From contig JADJQN010000003.1 of the NCBI GenBank assembly GCA_016712745.1, forward strand, positions 1,364,001 to 1,428,000: a DNA stretch of 64,000 nt. The letters run 5' to 3'. The notes beneath the pieces are model-generated. The model had not been told where the DNA came from, ran no database searches, and worked only from the letters and a program-made list of their open reading frames with translations. The stretch comes from Sandaracinaceae bacterium (GTDB taxonomy: Bacteria > Myxococcota_A > Polyangia > Polyangiales > JADJQN01). Positions 37,392-46,029 of this stretch are shown here, piece after piece; position 1 is the stretch's first letter, and each line of letters opens with the position of its first letter. Made by a program: the position numbers and the translations under genes.

Positions 37392-38735
37392 ATGGCCAAG
37401 ATCATCGGTCTACCCAAACTTTCACCGACCATGGATGAAGGTACGATCGTCAAATGGGTAAAGAAGGAAGGCGACGCAATTGACGTCGACGATCTTCTCG
37501 CCGAAGTCGAGACGGACAAAGCGACGATGGAGTTTCGTTCCTTCGACAAGGGCGTGCTGCTGAAGATTCTGGCCGAAGAAGGTTCGGCCCTTCTGCCCGA
37601 TGCACCGGTGATGATCATTGGGCAGAAGGGCGACGACATTTCGGCGCTGATTGCCAATGCGGGCGCGAAGCCTGCGGCAAAGGCCGAGGCCGCACCGGCG
37701 CAAGCGTCTGCGAAGTCCAAGGCGAATGTCGCACCCGAGTCCGAGTCCGAGTCCGAGTCTGAATCCAAGTCCGAATCCGAGTCCGAGTCCGAATCCGAGT
37801 CCGAATCCGAATCCGACTCTGCGCCCGCGGCAAAAACGGCTCCAAAGTCGGCGCCCGCAGTAGGCGCTGCGGCACAAACACGATCCGATGGGCGACCGCT
37901 GGCCTCTCCCTACGTGCGCAAAGTTGCGCGCGAACGCGGCGTTGAACTTGCCAACATGCAGGGCACGGGACCGCACGGCCGCATTATCAAGCGTGACCTT
38001 GATGGCCTTGCGGCGCCGCGCGGCAAGAAGCGCTCAGCCGCATCCAAAGAAACTAAAGTGCAGAAGCTCAGCTCGATGCGCCGCACCATTGCGCGCCGCC
38101 TTACCGAGTCCAAGCAAACAGTTCCGCACTTCTATCTCACGATCGATATCGACGCCGATCCGATTTGGCATGCGCGCGAGCAGATCAATCGCGCGCTCGA
38201 AGTCGAGGGCGAAAAGATTTCGGTCAACGATCTCATCATCAAAGCGTGCGCGCTTTCGCTTTTGAAGATGCCCGAAGTCAACGCGTCGTTTGCTGGCGAC
38301 GCGATCGAGTATCACGGCCGGGTCGACATCTCGGTGGCCGTTGCGATCCCGGACGGACTGGTAACGCCGGTCGTACGCGATGCCGATGAAAAAGATGTGC
38401 GCGAGATTTCGCGCGAAGTGCGCAGCCTCGCCGGTCGGGCCAAAGAGAAGAAGTTGAAGCCCGAGGAGATGAGCAACGGCACCTTCTCCATTTCCAACCT
38501 GGGGATGTTCGACATCGAGAATTTCTCGGCTGTAATCAATCCACCGGAAGGCGCGATCCTTGCTGTGGGAACGGTGCGCGAGGAGCCAGTTGTGAAGAAT
38601 GGCCTCGTCGTCCCCGGCCGCCGAATGCGCATGACGATGTCGTGTGACCATCGCGTGGTCGATGGGGCAACAGGCGCGAAATGGCTACAGCTCCTTCGCC
38701 GCTACCTCGAAGAACCCGTCACGATGTTCATCTGA
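37392..38735 (+). CDS. pdhC: Dihydrolipoamide acetyltransferase, pyruvate dehydrogenase E2
   Basis: A 447-aa E2 protein. The lipoyl domain carries the lipoylated Lys43 in EVETDKATMEF. The peripheral subunit-binding domain is SPYVRKVARERGVEL...GPHGRIIKRDL (about 170-205). The catalytic core ends with MSCDHRVVDGATG, including the catalytic His (H420) and Asp. Between lipoyl and binding domains the linker has an unusual run of 14 Ser-acidic (mostly Ser-Glu) dipeptides instead of the common Ala/Pro type. An AGAAGGAG site precedes the ATG. It transfers acetyl groups to CoA in the cytosolic complex. Confidence 0.95.
   Translation: MAKIIGLPKLSPTMDEGTIVKWVKKEGDAIDVDDLLAEVETDKATMEFRSFDKGVLLKILAEEGSALLPDAPVMIIGQKGDDISALIANAGAKPAAKAEAAPAQASAKSKANVAPESESESESESKSESESESESESESESDSAPAAKTAPKSAPAVGAAAQTRSDGRPLASPYVRKVARERGVELANMQGTGPHGRIIKRDLDGLAAPRGKKRSAASKETKVQKLSSMRRTIARRLTESKQTVPHFYLTIDIDADPIWHAREQINRALEVEGEKISVNDLIIKACALSLLKMPEVNASFAGDAIEYHGRVDISVAVAIPDGLVTPVVRDADEKDVREISREVRSLAGRAKEKKLKPEEMSNGTFSISNLGMFDIENFSAVINPPEGAILAVGTVREEPVVKNGLVVPGRRMRMTMSCDHRVVDGATGAKWLQLLRRYLEEPVTMFI
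37738..37821 (+). repeat. In-frame GAG-TCC hexanucleotide repeat encoding a Ser-Glu linker
   Basis: Twenty-eight codons alternate Glu (GAG/GAA, one AAG, one GAC) with Ser (TCC/TCT). All units keep the frame of pdhC. The hexamer repeat is prone to slippage, so repeat number may vary between strains. The acidic linker separates the lipoyl domain from the E1/E3-binding domain. Confidence 0.9.
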
Positions 38736-38747
38736 CGCACACGGTTG

Positions 38748-39173
38748 ATGCTGCCCGCGGACGCAACTGTTGCAGACTCGATCGGTAAGCGAGGACGAAA
38801 GGTCTGCGCGTATCTGAGTATCGTTGGTTTTGACGTGGAGCCCGCTGCCATTTCGTCGCGTTTGGCTCTGACTCCCACCGAGAGCTGGAACCAGGGTGAC
38901 GACGGACCCTTTGGCGCTCGTAACTTCGCAGCGTGGAGGCTCTTCAGTCGCTGTAACAACGAGCACTCGATCGATGCACATATTCTCGATGTCTTAGCGC
39001 AGCTCGAAGGCAGAGAGTCCGTCGTGTTCAGATTGTCTGCCGAATGCCGCGTGACGATGCAGTGTGTGGCTTACATGTCCGGCGGTTGTCCGAATCTATC
39101 GCTCGATGTGGAGACAATGCGAACGCTGGTTTCGATTGGCGTCACTCTTGACGTGGACCTTTACCTGGCCTGA
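38748..39173 (+). CDS. DUF4279 domain protein
   Basis: A 141-aa cytosolic protein with the DUF4279 pattern: CAYLSIVGFDVEPAAISSRL, LTPTESWNQGD, a central region ending in HILDVLAQLEG, and the C-terminal SLDVETMRTLVSIGVTLDVDL. The function of this family is unknown; members are often found near toxins or immunity genes, though none is visible here. ATG 38748 is preferred to TTG 38745. It lies 12 nt after pdhC on the same strand. Confidence 0.75.
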   Translation: MLPADATVADSIGKRGRKVCAYLSIVGFDVEPAAISSRLALTPTESWNQGDDGPFGARNFAAWRLFSRCNNEHSIDAHILDVLAQLEGRESVVFRLSAECRVTMQCVAYMSGGCPNLSLDVETMRTLVSIGVTLDVDLYLA

Positions 39174-39193
39174 GGTTCACCAAGAGCCGCGAG

Positions 39194-40423
39194 TCAGCGC
39201 GAGGAGGAGCTACGCAAGAAGGACGCGATCGACCGCCGAGCGGACTCGTCGAGCGTTCGACCGAATGGATGCCCGATGTGCGTCGACGGCGTAAGGCCGA
39301 GAATCGCGTCGAGGTCAGTGGCTGAACCATCATGCAAGAGCCCGCGTCGACCTTCGACCCCACGCAGCGAAGGTGCGCGATATCCCAACGTCGAGCGCTC
39401 ACTTCCATAGATGGTCGCGCTCGGATTTGTTCCGACCGCGCCGACCTCGACCGGATCCCCTGCGAGCGCGTCTCCTCGATGGCATTCGCCGCACGCCGAT
39501 TCGAATATACGCGACGCGGGCAAGCTTTCCTCGGGCTGTGGCAGCGTGCGTGCGAGGGACTCGAGGTAGAGAGCGAGCGCAGCGACGGCGCGGCGATCAG
39601 GACGCGAGTGCGCGCCGTACTGAACGGTAAGCAGAGTTTCGATGCGTACCATCCGCGCCAAGCGCCCATTGGCAAGGTTGCCTGTGTGATGTAGTCGGGT
39701 TTGAAAAATGAGCGGTCGCAAATCCGGCGGCCTCAGTGGGTTGTCGATGCTGTCGCTTGTCACGTCGACCGTGCCGCGCGGCCAGCTGCCACCTCCGAGG
39801 GTGGCGAGGTCGAGACGATCGTTGGCGAGGCCGTTAACGCGGACGCCACCCAGTTCCGCTGAATGACACGCGCTGCAGGTGAGCGCGACGACCCATCCAG
39901 TGGACGTCGCAACTTCCACGGCACCGTTCACAACGCCGTCGTCATCCACTGTGAAGCCAGCACCGATCGCGGAGTCCCGATCACGCAGCCGCGCAAAACC
40001 GAGATCGATCTGCGCGGGCAGGCGCTCGAATGCGCGCTCACCCGCCCGCTCCCAATCCTGAAGAGAATCGAGAGAGTCGAGCGCTACCGCCTCACCTTCG
40101 TGCAGATCGAGGCTGCCCATCGCGCCTGTGATGCGCAGCGTGCGCACGCGTGGTGCATAAACGGCAAGCGCGTCCCAATCACCATCTGCGTTGTCAATTC
40201 CCGTTCCCGAGAGCGCGTAGTGTTCCGCGCGCAGGCGAGCGTACGGAGTGTCAGCGACTGCAATGCTTGCTTCGAGAGCGCGTCGTCGTGTGGCTGCATC
40301 GTTGACGAATGCCTGGGCCGCTTCGATTGGATCGTTCGGTCCTTCGAGCGGATTGGACGACGGGGATGACGTGCAAGCGCAAGCCCAGAGAAGCAGAACG
40401 ACGCAGAGCCTGCGTGCGCGCAC
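39194..40423 (-). CDS. Di-heme c-type cytochrome, probable lipoprotein
   Basis: A 409-aa envelope protein starting at GTG 40423, with a Leu-rich signal followed by several cysteines (LLLWACAC) suitable for lipidation. Two c-heme sites are present: CSACH (residues 183-187) and CGECH (312-316). The second lies in a cytochrome-c-peroxidase/MauG-like C-terminal domain (ALALYLESLARTLP, SIASFLRSS). It begins 3 nt after the stop of the Cys-rich lipoprotein gene, suggesting joint expression. Electron donor or peroxidase activity is inferred from the family only. Confidence 0.85.
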   Translation of the reverse strand: MRARRLCVVLLLWACACTSSPSSNPLEGPNDPIEAAQAFVNDAATRRRALEASIAVADTPYARLRAEHYALSGTGIDNADGDWDALAVYAPRVRTLRITGAMGSLDLHEGEAVALDSLDSLQDWERAGERAFERLPAQIDLGFARLRDRDSAIGAGFTVDDDGVVNGAVEVATSTGWVVALTCSACHSAELGGVRVNGLANDRLDLATLGGGSWPRGTVDVTSDSIDNPLRPPDLRPLIFQTRLHHTGNLANGRLARMVRIETLLTVQYGAHSRPDRRAVAALALYLESLARTLPQPEESLPASRIFESACGECHRGDALAGDPVEVGAVGTNPSATIYGSERSTLGYRAPSLRGVEGRRGLLHDGSATDLDAILGLTPSTHIGHPFGRTLDESARRSIASFLRSSSSR

Positions 40424-40426
40424 GTG

Positions 40427-41050
40427 CTAGCCCACGCACTCCGCGGTCTGACATCCCCAGTGACCGACGATGGGATCAAACGCGCAATAACCGCCGCCGG
40501 CGTCTCCACTGCAATCACTATCGTTAATGCACGTATCTGCACACGTATGACAGTACCAACCGACTGGACCCAAGTAGTGACCGCATGAGCCGAGTGTCGG
40601 GCTGCAGAAGCCAGTGCCGCAATCGGAGTCAGTCTGGCAGTTGCCAACCACGCAGATATTCGCACCGGAGCGACTTGCGCCATCGCAGCTGCAGATGTTC
40701 ATCGCGGGACAGTCGGTGTCCGCGAAGCATTCGTCGTAGGTGCAGCGCCAGCCGTCGTGTCCGTTGCCTGAACATCGGCCATTGATTCCATCCGTGCATT
40801 CGACATCGCTCATGCAGGTCGCAATCGTGCCAGTGGGCATAGAGCCGGGCGGTCGATCGTGACTGCATTCAATCGCAGCGGGGCGGTGCGTCTCAGCAGC
40901 GCGCGGAAGGCAGCCAGTACCGGCGTCCGGTGGCGGCATCCCGGCATCCCCGCAATCGGGCCCAGTGCAGGTCGGATGCGAGCTTGAACAAGCGCTCGCA
41001 AGTAGAAGACACAGAACCGCAGCACACGTAAACCAAGAAAGCTTCGCCAT
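40427..41050 (-). CDS. Cys-rich lipoprotein
   Basis: About 207 aa from ATG 41050, where the signal runs into LLASAC. The mature part is Cys-rich: CMSDVECTDGINGRC, CFADTDCPAMNICSC, CQTDSDCGTGFC and CINDSDCSG. It therefore resembles the module type of the lipoprotein at 9.6 kb, with DxDC repeats. The same frame is open upstream to 41260, but that extension lacks a signal. It is immediately followed by the di-heme cytochrome gene on this strand. Confidence 0.8.
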   Translation of the reverse strand: MAKLSWFTCAAVLCLLLASACSSSHPTCTGPDCGDAGMPPPDAGTGCLPRAAETHRPAAIECSHDRPPGSMPTGTIATCMSDVECTDGINGRCSGNGHDGWRCTYDECFADTDCPAMNICSCDGASRSGANICVVGNCQTDSDCGTGFCSPTLGSCGHYLGPVGWYCHTCADTCINDSDCSGDAGGGYCAFDPIVGHWGCQTAECVG

Positions 41051-41150
41051 GGCAGATTCATGGACGACATTGATGGCACTGGCAACCGGTCGTTCCATGT
41101 CCCCAGTTTGACGCTCATGCCCGCACGCGGCGCAGGTTGGCGTGGTGCTT

Positions 41151-41603
41151 TCAATCGCCGCAGGTCTGCTCTGTGGGCCCAAGCGCCGAGCACGCGAAGA
41201 ATGCGCCCTGCACAAGAACCGAAGGGTCGCCGCCGGCGAGCGACGCGTTTTGGCAACCATCTACGGTAACGATTCCTCCGTCGCCCGAACCGCCGGAGCG
41301 ATCGCTATCGAAGTGCAGCCGAAAGACGTTGCCGCTCGCGTCACTCGCCCATCCTACGGCCACCTGAGAATCGATTCCCTGCCGAGTTACCGTCACGCGA
41401 AATGCCCTGTGCGCGTTGAATGCGTCTGACACGCACGCGAAGGCATCCGTGACGTTGCCCCCTATGCCAATGTCTCCGCAATTCGTCGCTGACGAGCCGG
41501 CGCGTTCGCTCGCCTCATCGGCGATGTCCGCGAACTCGCAGTTTCCGCATGCTTGAAGCGCGAGGGCCGAAGCAAGACCAAGGGAAAGAATAAGTTTGCG
41601 CAT
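41151..41603 (-). CDS. Small lipoprotein of unknown function
   Basis: 150 aa with a clear signal MRKLILSLGLASALALQAC and lipobox LQAC. The mature domain has six further cysteines and a segment FRVTVTRQGIDSQVAVGWASDASGN. No family recognised. It is followed by the Cys-rich lipoprotein and cytochrome genes on the same strand with about 100 nt in between. Confidence 0.72.
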   Translation of the reverse strand: MRKLILSLGLASALALQACGNCEFADIADEASERAGSSATNCGDIGIGGNVTDAFACVSDAFNAHRAFRVTVTRQGIDSQVAVGWASDASGNVFRLHFDSDRSGGSGDGGIVTVDGCQNASLAGGDPSVLVQGAFFACSALGPTEQTCGD

Positions 41604-41632
41604 AGGTCGGTGGCTTCCCTTTTAAGGTCGTA

Positions 41633-43054
41633 TCAGCATGCGCGGTGAAAGCGCGCGGCGGCGTTCGGGAATATCTTTCCCGGGTTGAGGATGCCGTTTG
41701 GGTCAAAGGTGTCTTTGATTCGTTCTTGTAGACCGATGAGTGCTGGGGACTGCTCAATCGGAAGAAAGGGAGCCTTGAGCACTCCGATGCCGTGCTCACC
41801 ACTCAATGTTCCCCCCATCTCGATGACGGCGCGAAAGAGTCCTTCGATCGCGGCATCTACGCGAGGGCGTTCGTCGGCGTCGTTCCAGAGAAAGTTCACA
41901 TGAAGGTTTCCATCGCCGGCGTGGCCATAAGTCGGCATGCGGACCTGATGGTTTTCCGACAACAACGCCACGCGGTCGAGAAGGGCAGGCACTCTCGAAC
42001 GCGGGACGACGACGTCTTCGGACAACTTGTACTTCGCGCAGCGCCGAAGAGCGCGCGAGAGCTCACGCCGCGCGGCCCAGAGACGCTCGCGATCACTGCC
42101 GTGGCGAGCGACCAGAACCTCGATCGCGCCCAGGTCTTCGCACGTGTTGCCGAGCTGTTCGAGTTGCCGTTCGAGCGAATCCTCGGGTCCGTCGAGCTCG
42201 ATGATCAACATGGCGCCTGCTCGCTCGTCGATGGGCAGTGATGCCTGCGGTCGCAGAATGTCGAGCGTGTTGCGGTCAAGCAGCTCAAGGCATCGCGGCA
42301 CCATCCGCCGTGCAACCAACGCGCTGACCGTGCGCCCTGCGGTGGCGACGTCGGGCAGAAGCACCATGCACGTCACAACCGCGTCTGGCAGCGGTACAAG
42401 TCGCAACGTTGCCTGCGTTACAACCCCCAAAGTTCCTTCGCTCCCCACCAGAAGCGAGGTGAGATCGTAGCCGGTGACACCCTTCACTGTGTTCTTGCCC
42501 AGACGTAAGATCGTTCCATCGGCGATGACAACTTCAAGCCCCAGCACGTAGTCGCGAGTAACTCCGTACTTGAATGCACGAGGGCCGCCCGCGTTTTCGG
42601 CGATGTTGCCGCCGAGTTGGCAAGACGCGAGCGAGTTTGGGTCCGGCGGGTAGAAGAGGGACTCGGCTTCAACGAGGCGATGCAACTCGCCTGTAACAAC
42701 GCCGGGGCCCGTGACCATCATCAGGTCTTCTCGCTCGATGCCGCGCACGCTGTTCATGCCTTCGAGTGAAAGCAAAATTCCGCCCGCCACTGGCACTGCG
42801 CCACCCGTGCGACCAGTTCCAGCGGCGCGCGGCGTAACAGGAATGCGATGACGATTCGCACTCGCAAGAATCGCCGATACCTCTTGTGTTGTCTGCGCAC
42901 GAATGACCGCATCGGGGCGCGTTCGCGGGGTCTCGCTCTCGTCGTGGGAATAGGCGTCACGAACGTCAGCGTCTCGGATCACGCGTCCGTCACCAATCGC
43001 GCGATCAATCTCAATCAACGCGCGATCAAGGTCTGCCGCGTTCACGTCGCTCAT
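41633..43054 (-). CDS. FAD-linked oxidase, GlcD/D-lactate dehydrogenase type
   Basis: A 473-aa flavoenzyme of the VAO/PCMH fold. The FAD-binding region has PRAAGTGRTGGAVPV, and PDPNSLASCQLGGNIAENAGG...GVTRDYVLG. The C-terminal substrate domain ends with GHAGDGNLHVNF, SGEHGIGVLK and FDPNGILNPGKIF. These are typical of glycolate oxidase subunit GlcD and D-lactate or D-2-hydroxyglutarate dehydrogenases; the substrate cannot be fixed, and glcE/glcF partners are absent nearby. Cytosolic, membrane-associated in many relatives. Confidence 0.9.
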   Translation of the reverse strand: MSDVNAADLDRALIEIDRAIGDGRVIRDADVRDAYSHDESETPRTRPDAVIRAQTTQEVSAILASANRHRIPVTPRAAGTGRTGGAVPVAGGILLSLEGMNSVRGIEREDLMMVTGPGVVTGELHRLVEAESLFYPPDPNSLASCQLGGNIAENAGGPRAFKYGVTRDYVLGLEVVIADGTILRLGKNTVKGVTGYDLTSLLVGSEGTLGVVTQATLRLVPLPDAVVTCMVLLPDVATAGRTVSALVARRMVPRCLELLDRNTLDILRPQASLPIDERAGAMLIIELDGPEDSLERQLEQLGNTCEDLGAIEVLVARHGSDRERLWAARRELSRALRRCAKYKLSEDVVVPRSRVPALLDRVALLSENHQVRMPTYGHAGDGNLHVNFLWNDADERPRVDAAIEGLFRAVIEMGGTLSGEHGIGVLKAPFLPIEQSPALIGLQERIKDTFDPNGILNPGKIFPNAAARFHRAC

Positions 43055-43182
43055 CGCCGAGCATCGTTGGCGCTCTGTGCGATGTGGTCAAGCGAGGGGC
43101 GCACCTTCGCAAAAATGGCGCATATCCGCCTCAAATACGACCAAGCTTTGACACTGCACACTTCGAATGGCTAGCTGTTTAC

Positions 43183-44247
43183 GTGCAGAAAATTCTTTCC
43201 GTGTTCATGAGCGTGACTTTGCTTGCCTGCGGGGGCTCGGCAGACGGCTCAGCCGCCGACGCTGGCTCTACGCCCCGCGATGGCGCACTCGCCAACTTCG
43301 AAGCGACGCACACCTTTCCTTCCTACGCACTTCCGAGTGGCGACGACAACTTTGGAACCTGCCAAAGCTGGAGCCTCGGCAACGAAGAGACTATCTTCGT
43401 GAACTCCGTGCACATGACGAACGAGGGCGCGTGGCATCACTCAAACTGGGTTTACGTCCCCGAGACTTCCTATCCCGGTCCTGATGGCACGTGGGACTGC
43501 GATTCGCGATCGTTCAGCGAGGTTGCGGGCGCAGTCACAGCAGGCGGTGGCGTATTCTTCGCGCAGTCAACGCAAGCGACGGATGAGACGCAGCAGTTTC
43601 AGCCGGGCGTCGTGCTGGCAATTCCGCCTCACAGCAAGATTATCGGTTCGGTGCACCTCATCAATACGACACTCGGACTCGTGAACACGAGTCTCGCCTT
43701 TTCCCTCGGCCTCGTTGAAGAGAGCGCCGTCACGGTGCGCCTATCGCCGCTTTCCTACAGCTACATGGATGGACTGGTAGTCCCGGCTCGGGTGGAATCG
43801 ACCTCCAGCATGAGCTGCGATCTAGCGGCGTCATTTCGCAACGTCACGCATCGTGATCCGGACTTTCATATCTACTATATTTTGCCGCACTACCATCAGC
43901 TCGGGACCGGCATGACGGTGACCGTCGTGGGTGGACCACACGACGGCGAGATCGTTTTCGAGAATACCGCTGCTATCGGCGATCCGCTGGGACAGATGTT
44001 CGACGTTCCGTTCGATATGACCGGCGCTACGGGCTTGCGGATGAGTTGTCATTACGACAACCCGAATTCTAACGATTTTCACTACGCCAACAGCGTCAAC
44101 GGCGAGATGTACCTCATGCTTGCCTACACGGATGCGCCAGTCACCTTTGGTGCCTTGAGCGCGAATCCACGCATGAATGGTGTCAACGGCGGCGTGACGG
44201 AGTATGAATCGGATTGCGGCGTGCTTGGATTGCCCGCGCAGCATTGA
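43183..44247 (+). CDS. PHM-like copper type II monooxygenase fold lipoprotein
   Basis: About 354 aa from GTG 43183; the signal ends in VTLLAC, so it is probably a lipoprotein. Conserved histidines follow the layout of peptidylglycine/dopamine monooxygenases: GAWHHSNWVYVP (HH), GSVHLINTT (H), a later LPHYHQLGTG (HxH) and EMYLMLAYTD, whose Met would be the CuM ligand. In that family two separate copper sites hydroxylate C-H bonds using ascorbate. The assignment rests on motif pattern, not alignment. It begins 128 nt from the divergent FAD oxidase gene. Confidence 0.65.
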   Translation: MQKILSVFMSVTLLACGGSADGSAADAGSTPRDGALANFEATHTFPSYALPSGDDNFGTCQSWSLGNEETIFVNSVHMTNEGAWHHSNWVYVPETSYPGPDGTWDCDSRSFSEVAGAVTAGGGVFFAQSTQATDETQQFQPGVVLAIPPHSKIIGSVHLINTTLGLVNTSLAFSLGLVEESAVTVRLSPLSYSYMDGLVVPARVESTSSMSCDLAASFRNVTHRDPDFHIYYILPHYHQLGTGMTVTVVGGPHDGEIVFENTAAIGDPLGQMFDVPFDMTGATGLRMSCHYDNPNSNDFHYANSVNGEMYLMLAYTDAPVTFGALSANPRMNGVNGGVTEYESDCGVLGLPAQH

Positions 44248-44253
44248 TTCACC

Positions 44254-45063
44254 ATGTGCACGATCATCATCCTCAAGAATGTTCATCCGGAGTATCCGGT
44301 CGTTATTGCTGCCAACCGCGACGAGTATCTTGCGCGACGCACAACCAATGTGACGCTGCTCAACAAGTCCCCGCGCACAGTCGGTGGCCGCGACGAGAAG
44401 TCGGGCGGCACCTGGATGGGCGCAAACGAGTACGGCATCTTCGCGAGCGTTACCAACCAACGCACGTTTAGCTCCGCAGATTCAACGAAGGCTTCGCGCG
44501 GTGATATCCCGTTCGAGATCTTGAAGATGCGCATGATCGAAAATGCGCGTGCGTATGTCGAAGCGCTCGACCCGAGTAAATACAACCCGTTCAATCTGAT
44601 TTTTGGAAACCAGAAAGAGATGTGGGTCGCGTACGCCCATCCCGGCGTGAACAAGATGGCACTCGAGCCTGTACCGGATGGCGTGCACGTTCTTCCGAAC
44701 GACGTGCTCGATTCGCCCGCGTTTAGCAAAGTAGTTCGCGCGGTCGATCTGCTCGGAACGACGCTCGATGTGCCTTTTCCGGTCTTGATGAAGCGCCTCG
44801 TGCACGTGCTCGGCAATCACGAGACGCCGCCCTTCGAGCATGTTCCGATGCCGCCCAACAACAACATCCTCACGCGCGCGGTAGCCCAGCAGCTCGACGC
44901 GATTTGCATTCACACGCCCACGTACGGCACGCGTTCAGCGACCGTGATTGCGCTCGACAATGAAGGTGTCGCGGAGTATCGCTACGCCAACGGTCCGACG
45001 TGCCGCACGGATTTCGTGGATGTGCGTAACTTGCTCGACTCCCCGTCCGAGCCGCCTCCGTGA
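44254..45063 (+). CDS. NRDE/TANGO2-like protein
   Basis: A 269-aa protein beginning MCTIIILKN with the NRDE signature AANRDEYLARRT. The N-terminal Cys2 and the following GGTWMGANEYGIFASVTN are typical for TANGO2/NRDE proteins, which resemble N-terminal nucleophile hydrolases; eukaryotic TANGO2 is linked to heme or lipid handling, but the bacterial role is open. Cytosolic; no signal. It overlaps the DHH-type gene by 4 nt (GTGA). Confidence 0.85.
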   Translation: MCTIIILKNVHPEYPVVIAANRDEYLARRTTNVTLLNKSPRTVGGRDEKSGGTWMGANEYGIFASVTNQRTFSSADSTKASRGDIPFEILKMRMIENARAYVEALDPSKYNPFNLIFGNQKEMWVAYAHPGVNKMALEPVPDGVHVLPNDVLDSPAFSKVVRAVDLLGTTLDVPFPVLMKRLVHVLGNHETPPFEHVPMPPNNNILTRAVAQQLDAICIHTPTYGTRSATVIALDNEGVAEYRYANGPTCRTDFVDVRNLLDSPSEPPP

Positions 45064-45947
45064 AGTATCCACAGATCACCTACGGCACGCCGCGAAAGTT
45101 GCCGCGAGCCAAAGACCTTCCCGGCCGAGTGGTCGTGCTCGATATCGCCTTTGCCGCGGATAGCTCAGGGTCAAGTTTCGACAAGACCACCAAGCCGTTG
45201 ATCGACGGCTTGGGCCAGCGCTTGCGCATGTGGGTAGATCATCATGACCACCCTCTGCATGCCGCGTACGCGAGCGACCCGCGCTTCGTGCTCAGCACCA
45301 AGGCCCAGCATGGGGCGTGCCCAGAAATGGTTACCGAGGAGCTTTGCGAATCAGTCGGCGAGATCGACACCATCTGTTGTCACATCGACTTCGACGGCCT
45401 CTGCTCGGCGGCCAAGTGGATACGAAAGGGCGTCGAGCCCTACGAAGGCGCGGATGATGATGCGCGCGCCATCGATACGCGTATCGGTGTAGCAAGCGAA
45501 CGAGGCGCAACTCTCGATCGCGCAATTCGTGCACGCCCGCGCGATGATGTGCTTCGCGGACTTATCGTCCGTTTTCTGGCGGGCGGTGCAGTCGACATTG
45601 GCATCTACCGCGACATTCGCACCGCTGCTGATGCTCTCAAGGAACTCGAAGAGGAATCGAAGCGCCTGGCGCGCGGCTACAATCTGCAAGTCGACTTTGC
45701 CCTCGTGGATACGACGAACGCATCCAAACCCTACGACAAAACGTATTTGCTCTTGTTAGGGCAGGAGCGCGCGCCCATCTCGGTGGTCTACGATGCGACG
45801 ACGATCACAGCAGCAGCGCAGTTCGATAGCGGCATCGACTTGTTGGCGTTGCTCGGAGTCGATGGCGGCATGCCAACGCGTGTGAGCGTGCCGCGCAGTC
45901 GTTTGGAAGACGTGCTCGAGCGCTTAATGAAGTACAAGGCGCCGTAG
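45060..45947 (+). CDS. DHH-superfamily phosphoesterase-like protein
   Basis: A 295-aa protein starting at GTG 45060. It has a DHH motif in LRMWVDHHDHPLH and, about 45 residues later, CHIDFDGLCSAAKWI, which resembles the HxDxDG metal-binding motif of DHH enzymes such as RecJ, NrnA and GdpP. The rest lacks a recognisable DHHA1 nucleic-acid domain, so the substrate is uncertain. Translationally coupled to the TANGO2-like gene. Confidence 0.7.
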   Translation: MKYPQITYGTPRKLPRAKDLPGRVVVLDIAFAADSSGSSFDKTTKPLIDGLGQRLRMWVDHHDHPLHAAYASDPRFVLSTKAQHGACPEMVTEELCESVGEIDTICCHIDFDGLCSAAKWIRKGVEPYEGADDDARAIDTRIGVASERGATLDRAIRARPRDDVLRGLIVRFLAGGAVDIGIYRDIRTAADALKELEEESKRLARGYNLQVDFALVDTTNASKPYDKTYLLLLGQERAPISVVYDATTITAAAQFDSGIDLLALLGVDGGMPTRVSVPRSRLEDVLERLMKYKAP

Positions 45948-46029
45948 ATCGCGCTGATATTCGTTGTTTTCGTGGGGTTTTTGCGTGCGCCGCCGTGACT
46001 TCGAGCGGATCCTCCACTAACCTCTCGTG

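Noticed and set aside
37738..37821. Possible CRISPR-like array in pdhC
   Set aside because: It is a contiguous 6-nt coding repeat with no spacers.
37422..37976. Gly/Leu/Phe repeat ORF antisense to pdhC
   Set aside because: It is the reverse reading of the GAG-TCC repeat.
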